Counted from the first letter of the stretch, positions 13,791-28,493 are shown. The stretch is DNA of 64,000 nucleotides from Notolepis coatsorum (GCA_963971535.1 OZ020592.1:52764762-52828761); one strand, 5' to 3'. The notes: generated from the sequence alone by a model not told the origin. Program-made: numbers and translations.

Positions 13791-16501
13791 AGTGCCACTT
13801 GCAGGTTAAACCCTACTCTTCAATTATGGGTAGTTTACATCATTGTGTAGAAGGGTGGATTATCCCTACTTTATGAGAGTAGATGTGCACTGTCACCAGG
13901 TAGTGGGAACACAGCAGATCTGGGTCTGGCTGAGTCCCCGACTGTAGTGTAGGGGTATTAGAATTGGGATTTAGCAGAGGGAGCGGATGGGGCCTAGGGT
14001 TTACTAACCTAGGGGTGCTGCGCTGGTCCTTCTTGCCCTCCAGGGCGACTTACAGTAATTCCCCCACTTCCCCTAATACTTCCCACACCCTCTCACACCC
14101 GGTGGCAGTAGTGATAGATGATATAATTTCTCCCCAAAGCAGTACCTTTCCTTGTTGACGAGCAGAGACCTGTCCAGAACACCTGCCCCAATGATACATA
14201 GGCTGTGAATGAGAAGGGGTTAAGCAGTACTGCCCATTAATCAAAAGGAAGGGGTTAAACAATAATGCACATTAATTGACACACACACAGTGATCCCATT
14301 TGTACGCCTCGCCTTTTATATACGTTGGGCATGCAATCAATACAAGGCACAATGCATGGCACTTAGATCTTACACTCTACAGTAATGAAACAGGTCCCCG
14401 TAAGGGTTAAGATACTTTTCATTCACCCGTAGGTAGAGAGAGAGAGGGTACTGGCGAGCTCCGCGAGCTATTCGATGGGAAAGATTATTATTATACACAC
14501 GTGCTGTCTGCACAACTTAACCACACAACACATGTAACCAGAAAATACAGTGGGCCCACAGTTGAAACAAAAAGCCTATCTAAGCCGGCATTTACCTAAA
14601 ACAACAAACGTCGGGGCGCCCCTAGTCACTGGTGCACGTGCCAGTTCAATGTATCTATTCTCTTCGCCCTTAGAGGGCACGCTCTCGAGAAGGAGAATGT
14701 TCGCAGTGTATATTCCAGAGCGCAAGGAGCGCTAGCAGTACCTGGTGTGAGTGTACCAACCGAGTGCTGTTCCCTCCCCACAACAAATGTTTGGGGTGTG
14801 GGTTGGCCGTCAAACGGCCCCGCGTGATACACAGGAGAGCTGGCTGGACTGGTGGTAAACAGGTGCAGGCTGCCGGCGAGTAGAGCCCTGTGTCGTCGGG
14901 CGGCGGCGTCTGCTTCGAGGGCTGGAAACGGCGTGGCGACGCGTGGAGCTAACCAGGTTACTAGTCCTATACTTGAAGCTAAGCTGTGGTCAGTGCGACC
15001 CCCTAGCTCCTCGCCTATACATTCCTAAACGCAGCGCGTGGCATATCGACAGTACAGTCCGGCAGTCGAACGTCTTCTTCTTGGTTCAAACGTACCCTAA
15101 GCACTATACTGGGAAGCTAAACTGTCGCATACGACGTTACTATCCCACCCCGTGGCAGGACTCGTATTTTGCGTGTCTTTATTATATCAGGAGCTCTTCG
15201 TCCACACGTCCTCTTGCTTCAGTGGAAAACGACGAAGAGGTCGCCCCGCTGTAAGAGCTCCACCTTCAGCCAGCCTCTTCTTCACCTGTTGCCACCAGCC
15301 CAACGTCGCACCAGCTCCCCCTGGCGACAGTCCAGTTACACAACGTTATCGTGAACACAGTAGAATACAAGGAGTTAGAGTTAGACACATTGAATTATGG
15401 TTAGACATATTCAGGTGTCTACAATTGGTATCTAATTTCATTATAAAAAAAATTCCATTTGACGCCGGAAATGCCAGTCAGAAAGGGTTAAAAAGGTCCA
15501 CGCACGAATAACATGTATGGAGCAAATGAAAAAGCTTATCAGACGCTAGCAGGGCCATGACGTCACTCCAGGCAACTTATGCCTTATGCCCGTCCGGGTC
15601 ATAGTACTACTGGCTATATGGCTCTGGCTAACGTTACCCCGCTAACGATACCATTAGGTCTACTGTCGTGAACCATTTTAAATCGGGGCATGTAAAAGAG
15701 TTTTGGGAACGAGTAAAATGTGCAGGTCCTCTTCTCAGACCTGTGGGGCAACGCACTGCACGCATCATGCCGGCTAGCAAGCTACACGTCACGGCATGTT
15801 GATACGATAGTAGCCCCTCGGATAGCACTCGGTGCATCAGTCACGAAACGGGCTACCACGATAGCTATTAGCTAACTAACGTTAACGTTACAAGCTCAAA
15901 CACCTTATAACTACTACTATTGTCGTGCCAAGTTCCCTGGCAGAATACCTGTGAGGACAAAGGTATACAAAGAGGAGAGAACCATTTTAAATCGGGCATG
16001 TTAGGAGTTTCGAGAATGCTGGCTACCAAGCTAGCTAACTTAGCTACTAACGTTATATACACACAATATGCACAACGACACAATGATTTACATTATTACA
16101 AATATGGTAACGTGGTTGTGGCTTTTACAAATAGTGGTTAGCTTTAGAGATGAATGGCTATGATCACGGAGCAATAGTGTTAGGTGAAACAGATACATTT
16201 TCATTCATTCACTCCTCGGCTAGTAGTAACAAGAAGGCTCTCTGCTTCCTGCCACAACCTGCTGTGACTCTCAGAGCCCCTGCTGCCCTGCACCTGCTGT
16301 GACGTCATCATTAAGATGACACATGCACGTTATGAACCATGGATTAAAATATGGACGTGCGTGGTGGTTGTGTTTGGGTCGACAAAATGTTTGATAAAAA
16401 CGCTAAAACTGGGTCAATTTCGATAATTCTTTTTCATGAAAGTCACCGTTGGCCTAGTCCACATTGTTTATTGAACAAAAATACAACCTGCAAGTTGGCC
16501 T
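13791..16501. mobile_element. 2.7-kb TTAA-flanked passenger element of unknown content
   Basis: Flanked by TTAA at 13787-13790 and 16502-16505. The ends agtgccacttgcaggtt and the reverse complement of the right end, aggccaacttgcaggtt, form an imperfect 17-bp inverted repeat. A TTAA target fits piggyBac. A 3-bp TTA or TAA target (Harbinger) is also possible. No transposase is recognisable. Inside are a CpG-rich block (about 14590-15320), a 104-codon open frame at 14943-15254 with no known similarity, and a direct duplication of aaccattttaaatcggg (near 15673 and 15981). Removing it restores the Tol2-like left end. Confidence 0.7.
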
Positions 16502-16634
16502 TTAAGTGAAAGTATGGGTACCGTCTCAAAATCTGACTCAAGTAAAAGTATCTGGGTAAAAACACACTTGAGTCCTACTTTTAAATGTACTTAAGTACTA
16601 AAAAGTTAAAGTAAAAAAATTTTAAGGGATAGAC

Positions 16635-16803
16635 CAGGGGTCTCAAACTCATTCCATCGTGGGCCAAGTTTTCATTTTAACTATACATTGCACCAGGTGA
16701 GTTAGTTGAAGAGGTGAGCCAATTAGTGAAATCATCAGCTGGTGTTTAGGCAAGGCTGGAATGAAACCAAGCATACACTCTGCCCACAATGGAATGTGTT
16801 CTG
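16635..16803. mobile_element. 169-bp hAT-type MITE (CAGGGGTCTCAAACTC end)
   Basis: The left end caggggtctcaaactcattc has a degenerate partner at the right end (ggaatgtgttctg). The flanks ggatagac and cgatagac are an 8-bp TSD with one mismatch. Nested in the Tol2-like element. Confidence 0.7.
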
Positions 16804-16913
16804 CGATAGACAATGCTGAAATGAAAGAACAGAGGAAACTTTTTTTGCATTAAAATTATTTAATGCACTTCTCCATTGAAGGTAAACTAACATGGACGGC
16901 ATTCACATCACAG

Positions 16914-17103
16914 CATGAATAATATCACAATATTAAAAACAGAATGGTGTATCCTGAATAATATCACAATATTAAAGGCAGAATACTGGAGTACCCTGAA
17001 TAATATCACAATATCAAAGACAGAATACTGGAGTATCCTGAATAATATCACAATATTAAAGACAGAATACTGGGAGTACCCTAAATAATATCACAATATT
17101 AAC
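16914..17103. repeat. Tandem array, about 4 units of 50-60 bp
   Basis: Units carry the core gaataatatcacaatatta followed by a cagaatactggagtaccct-like segment. Unit-to-unit differences are small. It lies inside the Tol2-like element. Confidence 0.9.
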
Positions 17104-17546
17104 CACAGCATAATGCGGATCTGAGTCTGACTGTCTATTCTTCTGATAGCAGGTGTTTAATCAAAGATCCCCGCTTTCTAGTGTTGCACAAGGACCAATC
17201 AGCATGGGTATGGGCGGGTTAATTTTCCATTGATGGGGATTTGATTGGCTCTTTACCTGCACCTCGCAGGATTAATAACGTTAACGTTAGTTCGGCCAGA
17301 TAAACAATTAAAATATACTACAAATTAAAATGGTTGGACCTGTGAGATTTGTACTTTGTACTTTGTAGGTCTGCATTTTAAATGTAAGGAGTAAAAAGTA
17401 TGTTTTTTTTCTCTGAAATGTAATAGAGTAAAAGTACAAAGTATACAAACCTATAATACTCAAGTAAAGTACAAATCCCCCAAAACAGTACTTCAGTATT
17501 GTAACAAAGTACAATTACTCAAGTACTTTACACCCCTGCTTATGAG

Positions 17547-17865
17547 TGGCAACACCTGTCTGGCAGATGGCAAAAATGGTAAAATGTGTTGAAAGAATAC
17601 TGTAGGGGTGGCAGCAGGCGTAACTGCAACAGATGGCGATCAATGATTTTAGCAATAAATAGATAAAAACTTTACCACTTCACCTGCCGCGATGTAAACT
17701 CTGATCGTGACCATGTATGTACGTGTGTTTTCTCGTAACGTGGTCCGTTTATATTATAGAATTATTTGTTCCAGCTTCATTGCGAAGCAGCCTATACCCG
17801 CGTTCCTCATTCATGTTGGTTGGTACGATCGACTATATTGTGCAAAGATTGTGCAATAGTTTGTG

Positions 17866-17949
<84 letters not shown>

Positions 17950-18582
17950 TATTCAGATCCGTCCAATAATAATCACATATCTTGTCATTTTAAACAAGTT
18001 ATCATTATATTGTCCGGGTGATTATGCCCCCCCCGCGGCGAAATTAATTAGTATCCCCGACCCCCTCTATCTCTCTCTCTCACACAGACACACATAGCTG
18101 CATGACATGGAATCCAAGGCAAGCTATCGTTACAAGACTTACTTACCATCACAAGAGTTGAATGGGGCGAGATATTCAGCTGTCCAGTCCACAACACGCC
18201 ATAATCCACTTTTTTTTTTTTAAATCCACTCAAAAAGAAACTCCAGTAACGTTTCAGTCCATACCGTCGTTAGCTGCATCCAGCTACCAGCCAAGGTAGC
18301 ATAATCTCCGGACTGCCGGAAGGATCCGATCATCCGGGAGGACCCTGCTTGCTTGGTGCGCTAGAAAACGCCCTCCGATTCCATCATATTACATCATATT
18401 TGAACGCACTGATAGGCGAAATGTATTTGCTAGACCTATTTAATTGGCTGCAAAGATACAGCGATGAAACCAGTGCACGCCCACTGTGTGCGCGATACGT
18501 CTCGCCCAGCCTCAGAGAGTCTACTCTCATATCAGACAGTGACGTCATGTGAATCACAAAACAATGATTTATATTTGATATA
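17547..18582. other. Intergenic sequence with (TC)n tract
   Basis: A TC microsatellite occupies 17870-17948. The remainder, including a CpG-containing stretch at 18300-18540, holds no frame that I can support as a gene. Confidence 0.55.
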
Positions 18583-18586
18583 TTAA

Positions 18587-19535
18587 CCCATTCTCCGCCG
18601 ATGACGTGTTAACACGTCATTCTCCGCCATGCGTAATCTGCCAATGACGCCGTAAGGCGTCTTTGAGATCAATATTTCATATTTTTGTCATGGTATTCAC
18701 ATTTCACCCACGGAGTCTTGGCTGGTGCTGTAGGACTCCGCTCAACTCTGCAACGCTTCAATACTGCCACCTCGTGGCCGATCAACGAGTTGCCAAATGG
18801 GAAGTGGCCGGAAGTGCTTGGTCCGTCCCCTATTTTCGTCCGGCCACTCGGTGATCGTCCCGGGGCTCAATACAGACACCGTGGATATGGATCTTTGCCA
18901 TAACTCAATAATCAACATTATTTGAACGTGTATTAGTAATATACAACCCGGCAATGGATCGCATCGATCAACATCCCATAATAGCGATCTTTTTGCTCCA
19001 CTCTCATCACCCAACGCTACGAGGAGACTGGGGTGAGTTTCAGCGTTTTTCTTTACCATTTTCGATACAAACTGCTCTGATCAATATATCACCCATACTA
19101 CATGAATCATTTAACGTCGGTCACGGAATTATAAACGACCCCCCCCCCCTCTGTTCATCCGCGCATGATGAGTCATAACGTCTAGGACCATGTACAGTTG
19201 AAATTTTTTATCTGCCGTCGATCGGTATCAAACTGCATTTGATGATCTAATATATGCATTTATGGCTATATCTCACGTTCTATGAAATACTGCAGAAAAC
19301 GATAAAAACATATTTATACTCTAGACCGTATTTTTGTATGAATGTGTGAATGAAAAAGTAAAACGTTCCTACATGCTGAACGATAGATAATTGATGTTGA
19401 ATGGGCCATAGTAATGTCAATTTAGCAATACAATTTAAAAAGTTATAGCCCTGCAAAGAAGGTGAACATCTCTATAGACAAATAGAGCTGGCAGAGGATG
19501 GTTTAGGATGGGTACAATGCCCGGCAGAGAATGGG
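18587..19535. mobile_element. piggyBac-type MITE (CCCATTCTC ends, TTAA target)
   Basis: TTAA at 18583-18586 and 19536-19539 flanks an element starting cccattctccgcc and ending ggcagagaatggg. The subterminal region has a palindrome (gacgtgttaacacgtc) next to a repeat of the cattctccgcc motif. TTAA duplication with CCC...GGG ends is the piggyBac signature. No transposase inside. Confidence 0.88.
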
Positions 19536-19539
19536 TTAA

Positions 19540-20816
19540 CGTTATATTGTGCATTGGAAACACAAACATACTTTTCCCCCACACGGGGTCGGTACCGACC
19601 CTTAAATGACATTATGATCATATATCCATATTTATCAGAGTAATGCAAAGAATTTGTGATTTTAAAATCAAACGTTTTCAAGTATTAACATCACTAACAT
19701 GTCACAAAAGCATGTAGAATGTATATTATCATCAATACGTTAGTTTAGCAATAGGTTAAAAGTGTCATTATATCGTTTTACCTTCTCGATTTGCTGAAGT
19801 CTATCGGGAGGACGGCGACCATTTTGAAAATTTTAACCATGGGAATTGTAGTTTTTTTTTGCTGCCATTTTGTGGAGGGGATGCATAGCTGCCGATCAGC
19901 GTTGGAATTTTTCCGAACTACATTTCCCTTCAAGTTCTATGGGGGTTCAAAGTTCAGAGTTGAATTATGAATATGTCAATAACTGGTATTATTCGCGATA
20001 ATAAGCCACAAAAGGTAACGTTTTTGACAAATATTGAAACGCAGTTAGTTTCTCCTCTCTATTGTTAGCATGTAGGAACAATTAGATCTGAAATTTGTTT
20101 CAAAACGGTTGCACTGTGGGAGAAATAAAAAAGTACAGTCGATTACAGTAGATATTATTATCTGTTATTATGCACGCCTGGTGATACTAAATCCAAATTG
20201 AACTCGGGCATTTGAAAGATACTATATGTATATATATATAAATGTGCGAATTGGCTATAATAAGGTAATGTATAAGCATATATTCTATATTCTATAATAA
20301 TATTTCAAATTGCATTGGTCCGGATGGGAGAATTCAGTACTGTATCTACAGAACCTTCGGTTTTATCATCTTCCCTTTATTAATTTCCTTCGATTTTTTG
20401 TACACATGATCTCAAGAGGGTACTGAACGAGGTCAGTGTCAGTTTTCTTAAGTTTGGTCATTATTATCATGGTGTTATTCACTGTTAAAGATGCAAAGAA
20501 AAATCATAATTCATATTTTCCTTTGTTTCATCACAATTTAAGCAAGCCTAGTAATAGACACAATATTTCTGACACTGTGAATACATTCACTGAGGTCCAT
20601 AGATGTACCTAGATACAAGAATAAGAATATGCAAATAGCCCTTGTAGAAGTGGAGCAATATTCCATTTACCTATAGGTATACATTTTATGCAGATTTTCA
20701 CCTGGGGTGGAACAGGTTAAAATGAGTAAATATTATTCATTTTAAACATGTTTATTTTATTTTTAAGGGTCTAAAATAAAAATAAAACATTTTCTTCTTC
20801 TCCTGCTCTCTTTACC
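19540..20816. other. Intergenic, AT-rich, nothing recognised
   Basis: No convincing gene, repeat array or element end was found in this stretch on either strand. Confidence 0.5.
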
Positions 20817-21840
20817 AGGGGGGGCGGCGCTCCAGCGCCCCTAGTGGCCAGCCGCCCACTGGCCCTACCTACTTTGGGGTGTATCAAACATCAAACATTA
20901 TGTAAACATTTAATATTTTAACATTTAATAATATAATATATCAGCAAATACATTTACGTTCTTAATGTATTGCACTTCTGCACGCTTCCCGGGTTAATTT
21001 CCACTATCTATAAGCCTACGTAAAAATATTTATAAAAAAAACGTGAACTAGCCTATCACAAGCGACAAATTCTGTTTCCTAATGATTGATTGGCTATTGT
21101 GTCATGTGAGCACATTAGCTCACACTAACGCGCATCCATTTCAAATAGCGCTCTAGCCTCTATCTCTAAGCAGACTGCTAAAGCTTAAGCAATAATAATA
21201 CGTTATCATTGATTGAACGATGAAGCCTCGAAAAATAACTGATTTCTTCGGGTCAAAGTTAACCACCGTCACTCCAGCCAACGATGAGCTCTCTGAGATC
21301 CAGCTAGCCCCGCTGCCACTACCGCCAACGTTAGCCTCACCCCAGCAGGACCAGCCGACAAAGAGCATCCCTCTCCAGCAGTCAGTGCTCCTGCGGCTGC
21401 TGCTAGTGTTAGCACAGTTAGCCCCTCTGCTGCTACCGTTACGAGCCTCGCAGACGTCCACTGTTCCTCTCAAAGTCCAATCAACCAGATGACCCGCTGT
21501 TCTCGCAGGTACAAAATGGATACAAGGAGAAAGGACATCTCAAAGAAACCGGTCTGTTCATCCCAAGTGGTTCAAGGACCACAGATGGCTAACATTTTGT
21601 CAAACAACTAAACAAGAGCGAAACTTTTCTGCACACAATTTCGCCTTTGGACAAGGAAAGGACTCGATTCGGGTTTAACCAAAACCAACGAGAATGCATT
21701 TTCAGTGCTTGGATTTCAGAATTGGAAAAATGCTGTACATTCTTTTCGAAAACATGAGAGTAGCAAATACCACAGAGGCCATGGCTTACTACCAGGTACA
21801 CGTTTTATTCCCAGCAACCTAGCACAGGTGAGTGTTGAAA
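20817..21840 (+). pseudogene. Decayed hAT transposase with TTF-type zinc finger N-terminus
   Basis: A CAGGGG-type terminus occurs at about 20817. A start at 21220 reads MKPRKITDFFG, typical of TTF-finger hAT proteins, followed by a Ser/Pro/Leu-rich stretch. After frame changes, sequence near 21690-21770 reads GFQNWKNAVHSFRKHESSKY, the G-F-x-N-W-K ... H-x-x-S-x-x-H block of the TTF finger. A gt dinucleotide right after it (about 21797) could be a splice donor. The catalytic DDE region and right terminus are not seen, so this is a truncated fossil. Confidence 0.65.
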
Positions 21841-21853
21841 TTTTTTAATCCTA

Positions 21854-22326
21854 TGCAACTGGTTGACTGCCACGTCACATTATTTACGCTTTCTAATCAT
21901 ACTGGCTGGTTAATTAATTCATTGCATATTATGATACTATTTGATTAACGTTATGCAACTGGTTGACCGCCGTGTCACAATATTACGCTTTCTAATCATA
22001 CTGGCTGGTTAAGTAATGCATTGCATATTATGATACTATTTGATTATGCAACTGGTTGACCGCCGTGTTACATTATTTACGCTTTCTAATCATACTGGCT
22101 GGTTAAGTAATGCATTGCATATTATTTATGATACTATTTGATTAACGTCATGCAACTGATTGACCGCCGTGTCACAATATTATGCTTTCTAATCATACTG
22201 GCTGGTTAAGTAATGCATTGCATATTATGATACTATTTGATTATGCAACTGGTTGACTGCTGTGTCACATTATTTACGCTTTCTAATCATACTGGTTAAG
22301 TAATGCATATCATGATACTATTTGAT
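21854..22326. repeat. Tandem array of five units, about 92-105 bp
   Basis: Each unit begins atgcaactggttgac and contains cgctttctaatcatactgg and gcatattatgatactatttg. Units start near 21854, 21953, 22045, 22149 and 22241. Alternate units carry a short indel at acaatattacgc versus acattatttacgc, which suggests a two-unit higher-order pattern. Confidence 0.92.
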
Positions 22327-23363
<1,037 letters not shown>

Positions 23364-23499
23364 CAGCGGGGAGCAGGCAGGTCACAACAAAGCCTTTATT
23401 TTGGCTCAGGTTTACCGACACATGCAGTTCTGGCCGCCAGCAGAACTTCTATACCTTCTCCCTGGCGTGTTCAAGTTTGCTCTCCACAGCACAGAGCCT

Positions 23500-24090
<591 letters not shown>

Positions 24091-25161
24091 GCTTTTAAAA
24101 TCACCTGGCAAGCGAAGCTTGAAGCATTAGACAGCATGAAAGGCCTTAAAGCCTCCCACAAACTTGTATAGGCTTTCCGTGTTTCAGTAAATAGAGGAAA
24201 GCACTATGCCAAGGGCTCAATTAGAGGTGAAATCAGTGTTACACAGACAATCAAGGAAATTCAGTACAAGAAAAAAAAGAAACATTAAAGTCGAGATAAA
24301 GTGAAAATAAATGTGAGCAGAAAAATGGGTTATTAACCACCCAGCCAAATTTGGATGATTAAAAAGATCATGCTTGATTGACAACTCCCTTTCATCATCA
24401 AGTGTCATCTTGTTTTTCCATTCAATCACTAAAACGTTTTGCTATAAACTACCAATTCTATCAAATGGACCCTACTTGCTTAGAAAGCTTGACTAATTTG
24501 TGAACTAGGTTAGACCACCCATATCTGTGTTTTTATTTACAGTTTTTCTCAATTGCTTAACAGGCGCCCCCAAAAGTGGCCATTTTTAAACGTGAACTTG
24601 AGACTGCATACTTTTTTTGCAAACCAAAATACTATAGGTTATAGCACATGCATGAGCCCAGTCTCTTTTGAAAGATAACATTGTGAAGTTTCTGATTCTG
24701 ATACAATTAAAAAAAATCACTTTTAGTGCTAATGAAATAGAGTAACTTAGGTCTGAACTTGAGTTGAACTTGAACGTGTACTCACGTTTTGGTATGGCTG
24801 GAAAAACACACGGGCACATAGCCTGAGGTCTTGTGTAGTACATGTCCAAATTTCATAAAAATTCGTTCAGAAATGAGTGATATCATGACGGAAATAAGGG
24901 TTTTACTCTTTCTCATGTTATCCTTTGGATCCTTGTTGTGTGTTTTTAATCCATCAATAAAATCAAATAAAATCAAATATAGAGCGATTTTGGTAAAATG
25001 TGGAGAAAAAAAAGGTCTGCCGGTTTCCATTTTCTCATAGACTCCAATGCATTCGGCACAGTTTTTACTTCCTGTTTTCGCTCATGACTTTTCACCTAGA
25101 TCCCTGATTTGCTTATCCCCACCTGGGGTACCATTGAAAACCCACACTTATTGGTTACAAC
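24091..25161. other. Intergenic, AT-rich, nothing recognised
   Basis: Short open frames exist on both strands but none shows a domain or motif. No paired element ends seen. Confidence 0.5.
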
Positions 25162-25169
25162 CCTGTCCA

Positions 25170-27642
25170 CAGTGATGTACCTGAATGCGTTCAATGAACG
25201 ATCGTTCATGAACGCGTTCGTATTTTGGGCGAACGTGAACTGAACGTACTGTATATCCGCTAAATGAACGTAATTGAGAACGCGTTCATTCTCAGTGCTG
25301 TATAACGGTGTTCAAAAGTGCGTTCATTCTCAGCACTCTATTATAACGGCGTTCAAAGGTGTGCCAGATTTCATATGCCTTTCAGCCGAAAACCCAGTTA
25401 AAACACACCGTAAACAGGCGTCAAAATAATGCGGAAAACCACCCAATCTGGCAACGCGCCTGTCACCCCCTGGCTACGTCATCAGACTCCTCACAACAAA
25501 CAGTGGAACCGCGGAATCAGCGAGCATAGGACGAAGCCGTGAGCTGCAGCAGCACTCGCTCAGAGTCAGACTCTACCTCTACAATGTCGGCGTATGAGCA
25601 TTTAAAACAGTCGTTAAAGTCAGTACTGACTCAGACGGAAACACGTTTGTCTGTAAACTTTGTCCACCCGGTTTGAAGAAGCAAGTCCGTACATTGACGA
25701 CGTCGACAGAAAACCTTAACTCTTCCAGAACTATTTTGTATTTAGGAAATCCCTGAACATGATATTGCATTGGTTTGTGATAGATTATTAGTTACTGGGT
25801 ATTTCAAAGTACCTCATATTTGGTGCCATTTTAAAGCTAACAACTAGGGATTTCCAATGATATAAAATAAGTGTATGATTATCATCATAATTTGTATTAT
25901 TATGGTTCATATGTAGTTGCACTTGAACTTGTTGAAATTAAACTTGGAAGATAAAACTTTATTAAATTAAACTTTCCTTGCTTAAATCAGATTTATGTAT
26001 AATGAATGGAATGTAGACAATCTTGTTGGCAATATAGAACAGCTGACAGATTAGAAATAGCATCTATTGTTCAAAAGTTATTAATTAATTAATGAAACTA
26101 GACTAGATAAAAAAATTATTATTATTTTTTTTACATATTGTGATGGTAATTATAAAACGTTCATGTGTGTGTTAAAAATGTTCTACAAACGTACCCCATT
26201 ATCTTCATAGAGCCTTGTCTTCCTTCTAGAACCTCTCCCTTCTAGAAGGATTTGTCCTGGGTACAGAAATGACTGTGGTCTTCCTGGATCTCAGCCGGTG
26301 GTGTTAGCATCGGCGCTAGCATGGGAGCTAGTTCCAGCATCTAGACACTCCCGTCAATTCTAGGTTGATAAAATGAGATATGTTACATATAGGAATATGA
26401 CCCACTAATGAATACACCAAATACATCAATGTGGCTATTTGAAAACACTGCATTGGCGCTGATTGCTACCTAAACCACAGGAAGTTTTCCTCTGGGAAGA
26501 TCTGTATGCGCCCACGGTACATTTCAAAACAAGCTTTTTGATGGAAAATATGACCAGAATCTCTGGAAAAACATCTCACAAACACTATAGACGGTCATAA
26601 AAGTTAACGAATGCTATAAGAAGTCCAACAGATTAGTATAAACAGTACTTACGCGGTCATTTCGAAATGTATAGGAGAGCGCAATTCCCCGGAGAAATTT
26701 AGTCTGCGACTGGCAGCGCTGGGGGAAACTACTAGAAAACTCGAGCGGCGGTCGACGGAGGCTTTTATAGACTTCCGGTTGCGCATTGATACTTGCTGTG
26801 TGTGTGGGGGCCGGTGTTCCTAATATGGTCACAAAAAATGGTGTCCCTCCGCCAAAAGATGGCTGAACAGTGCGGATATGAATAGACAGCGCGCTGTCTG
26901 TACACCGACGTGTTTTTAGACCTGAGAGAACGGCACATTGAGAATAAGCAAACGTCCTGTTTTTGTTTTCATAATAAAGACAATTCAAGCAAAGTTTTTC
27001 CTCATGTTTTTGAAAATATACTGTAGAGATGAAAGCTGCAGCTGCTACTAGTGTGGACTGAATGGGCGGCAGCAAAGCGTTATGGAAATGCCAGTATTCC
27101 GATTGCTGTCTGTGGTTCAACATTTTTTACAAATAATAGCTCGCAGCAACGTATTGAAAAAATAACTATAAACTATGTTAACAGAAATGGCTATGGGGCG
27201 ACAATAATATGTACAAGAGGCATGGTTTCCATCTTTGGCCTTGCTCTGCTGGCAGCGTTTTATTCATTCACATTGACTCATACCACAACAGCTCATGTGT
27301 TCTCCTCTCCGGGAGAGGCATGTGTGGGAAGAAGAAAAAGTAGGAGGGAACCAAGACTTATATACTCCCAACCTGGCGTAGACAGTAGAAGCTCCGCCTA
27401 TAGCGCCCTCCAGTGGACACAGGTATATATGCAGTCATGGGAGTAGTAGAGGACAGTTACAGTTAGTTACAACGATACATACACCCTCTAGATTCAACAA
27501 ACTATAAATTTGTTCATTTTTGAAACCATGAACTTTAGTTCAAAATGTTGAATTATGAACTATGAACTGAACTAGTTCATTTAAAAAATTGTGAACTGTG
27601 AACTGAACTAGTTCATGTAGAAAGTGAACTTTCCCAACACTG
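25170..27642. mobile_element. hAT element with GTTCA/GAACG-rich ends, BED-finger remnant
   Basis: Starts cagtgatgtacctgaatgcg and ends gaactttcccaacactg, with a perfect 8-bp TSD cctgtcca (25162-25169 and 27643-27650). The subterminal regions are dense in short GAACG, GTTCA and AACTAGTTCA motifs, probable transposase-binding repeats. A transposase first-exon remnant lies near the left end (25584-25757). The interior to 27450 is otherwise unrecognised and does not encode a complete transposase. Confidence 0.9.
25584..25757 (+). pseudogene. BED zinc-finger fragment of a hAT transposase
   Basis: An ATG at 25584 starts [17 protein letters not shown]. One frame later the sequence reads [20 protein letters not shown] followed by TTSTENL. 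This is the first half of a BED finger (C-x2-C plus the T-S-T-x-N-L block) as found at the N-terminus of hAT transposases. The H...H half is lost and the frame ends soon after. DNA-binding remnant only. Confidence 0.65.
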
Positions 27643-27650
27643 CCTGTCCA

Positions 27651-28019
27651 ATCATTTTCAAGATCGCCAAATGATTGACAGAGCTAGAGTGTCGGGAGTC
27701 GGGAGTGGTATTAGAAAAAAATTATTTAAGTCTGCTAAAGACTTTGGCGCACGCGACAGGCAACAGATAGGGCTTTAATTCGATATATATATTGTATTAA
27801 AAAATAGGCACACCCGAGCCACTAGAGGTCGCCAAAGTGGCGCATCACGCCGGTGGGCAAATCGGCCTTAACACATTGAGCGCCACAAGCTTCCCCCATC
27901 CTTCACTGTCTAGCGCCAGCTTTTCATGATATTTCACAATCTTTGAGGAGCTATTGTATATTCTATAATATAGCTATGGAGACAATAGTATGGCTCATTT
28001 GACAGACACTATTTCCAGT
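27651..28019. other. Intergenic with an isolated TTAA + CACATTGAGCGCCA end-like motif
   Basis: At 27868 TTAA is followed by cacattgagcgcca, similar to piggyBac MITE ends. A loosely matching inverted motif (tggcgttcaagag) is found near 29463 but lacks TTAA. Not enough to call an element. Confidence 0.3.
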
Positions 28020-28493
28020 CGGTCGAAAGGGGCCGTAGTCGACTGGCCAACCTCTTAGTCGAATATAATACAAAAATTTAAAAAAAAAATATTAATCTTT
28101 TTTTTTTATTTTTTTATTTTTTTATCATTCTTTCCAAAAGAAAATAGGCCTAGAAGCGTAGCTAACGCTAATGGCACGCATACGAGAGGCTAACTGCCTA
28201 TGAAAACAGGCACAGAGGCACTGAAAGAGGATTTCACTCATCTAATGAACACACTAGACTAGACAAATATCAAGATGTATCCATCAGTGGACCAATTGCA
28301 TGCTTTTGCAGAGGACAAGAAGCCTTCAGTCGACTCCTTCAGACATTAAGCACCCCCCACAGCCAAAAAAATATATATATATATATACTTTTTTTTTTTT
28401 TTTTTTTTTTTTACGTCGACCAATAGTCGACCAACGGCAAATTTTGGCCAATCCTAGTCGACCATCCAAATCCTTAGTCGGGGACAGCCCTAT
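28020..28493. mobile_element. hAT-like MITE with GTCGACTA motifs
   Basis: The left part (ggccgtagtcgactggccaa) and the right end (agtcggggacagcccta) bracket poly-T and AT-rich sequence. It is the inverted counterpart of the fragment at 3470-3634. The left terminus seems truncated and no TSD was seen. Confidence 0.65.

Larger units (their letters stand above)
13756..17538. mobile_element. Tol2-like hAT element, non-autonomous, with nested passengers
   Basis: Ends caggggtgtaaaaagtac and gtactttacacccctg, flanked by the perfect 8-bp TSD cttatgag (13748-13755 and 17539-17546). The subterminal sequence is full of scattered AAGTA and ACTTGAGTA motifs, as in Tol2 and its relatives. Only 35 bp of the left end lies before a 2.7-kb TTAA-flanked insert. 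The rest (16506-17538) holds another MITE and a tandem array. No transposase exon was recognised, so it needed a helper element. Confidence 0.88.

Noticed and set aside
14943..15511. Overlapping frames of 61-119 codons in the CpG-rich block of the TTAA passenger
   Set aside because: No recognisable domain, start context or splice structure. Kept as a finding about the passenger, not as genes.
24541..25030. Possible host exon (open on both strands, acaggcgcccccaaaagtgg region)
   Set aside because: Frames are short, and no splice-site pair or protein similarity can be argued.
26614..27446. A 169-codon minus frame and a 131-codon plus frame inside the hAT at 25170-27642
   Set aside because: No transposase motif (no catalytic acids, no dimerisation block) recognised. 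They may be chance frames in the element's interior.
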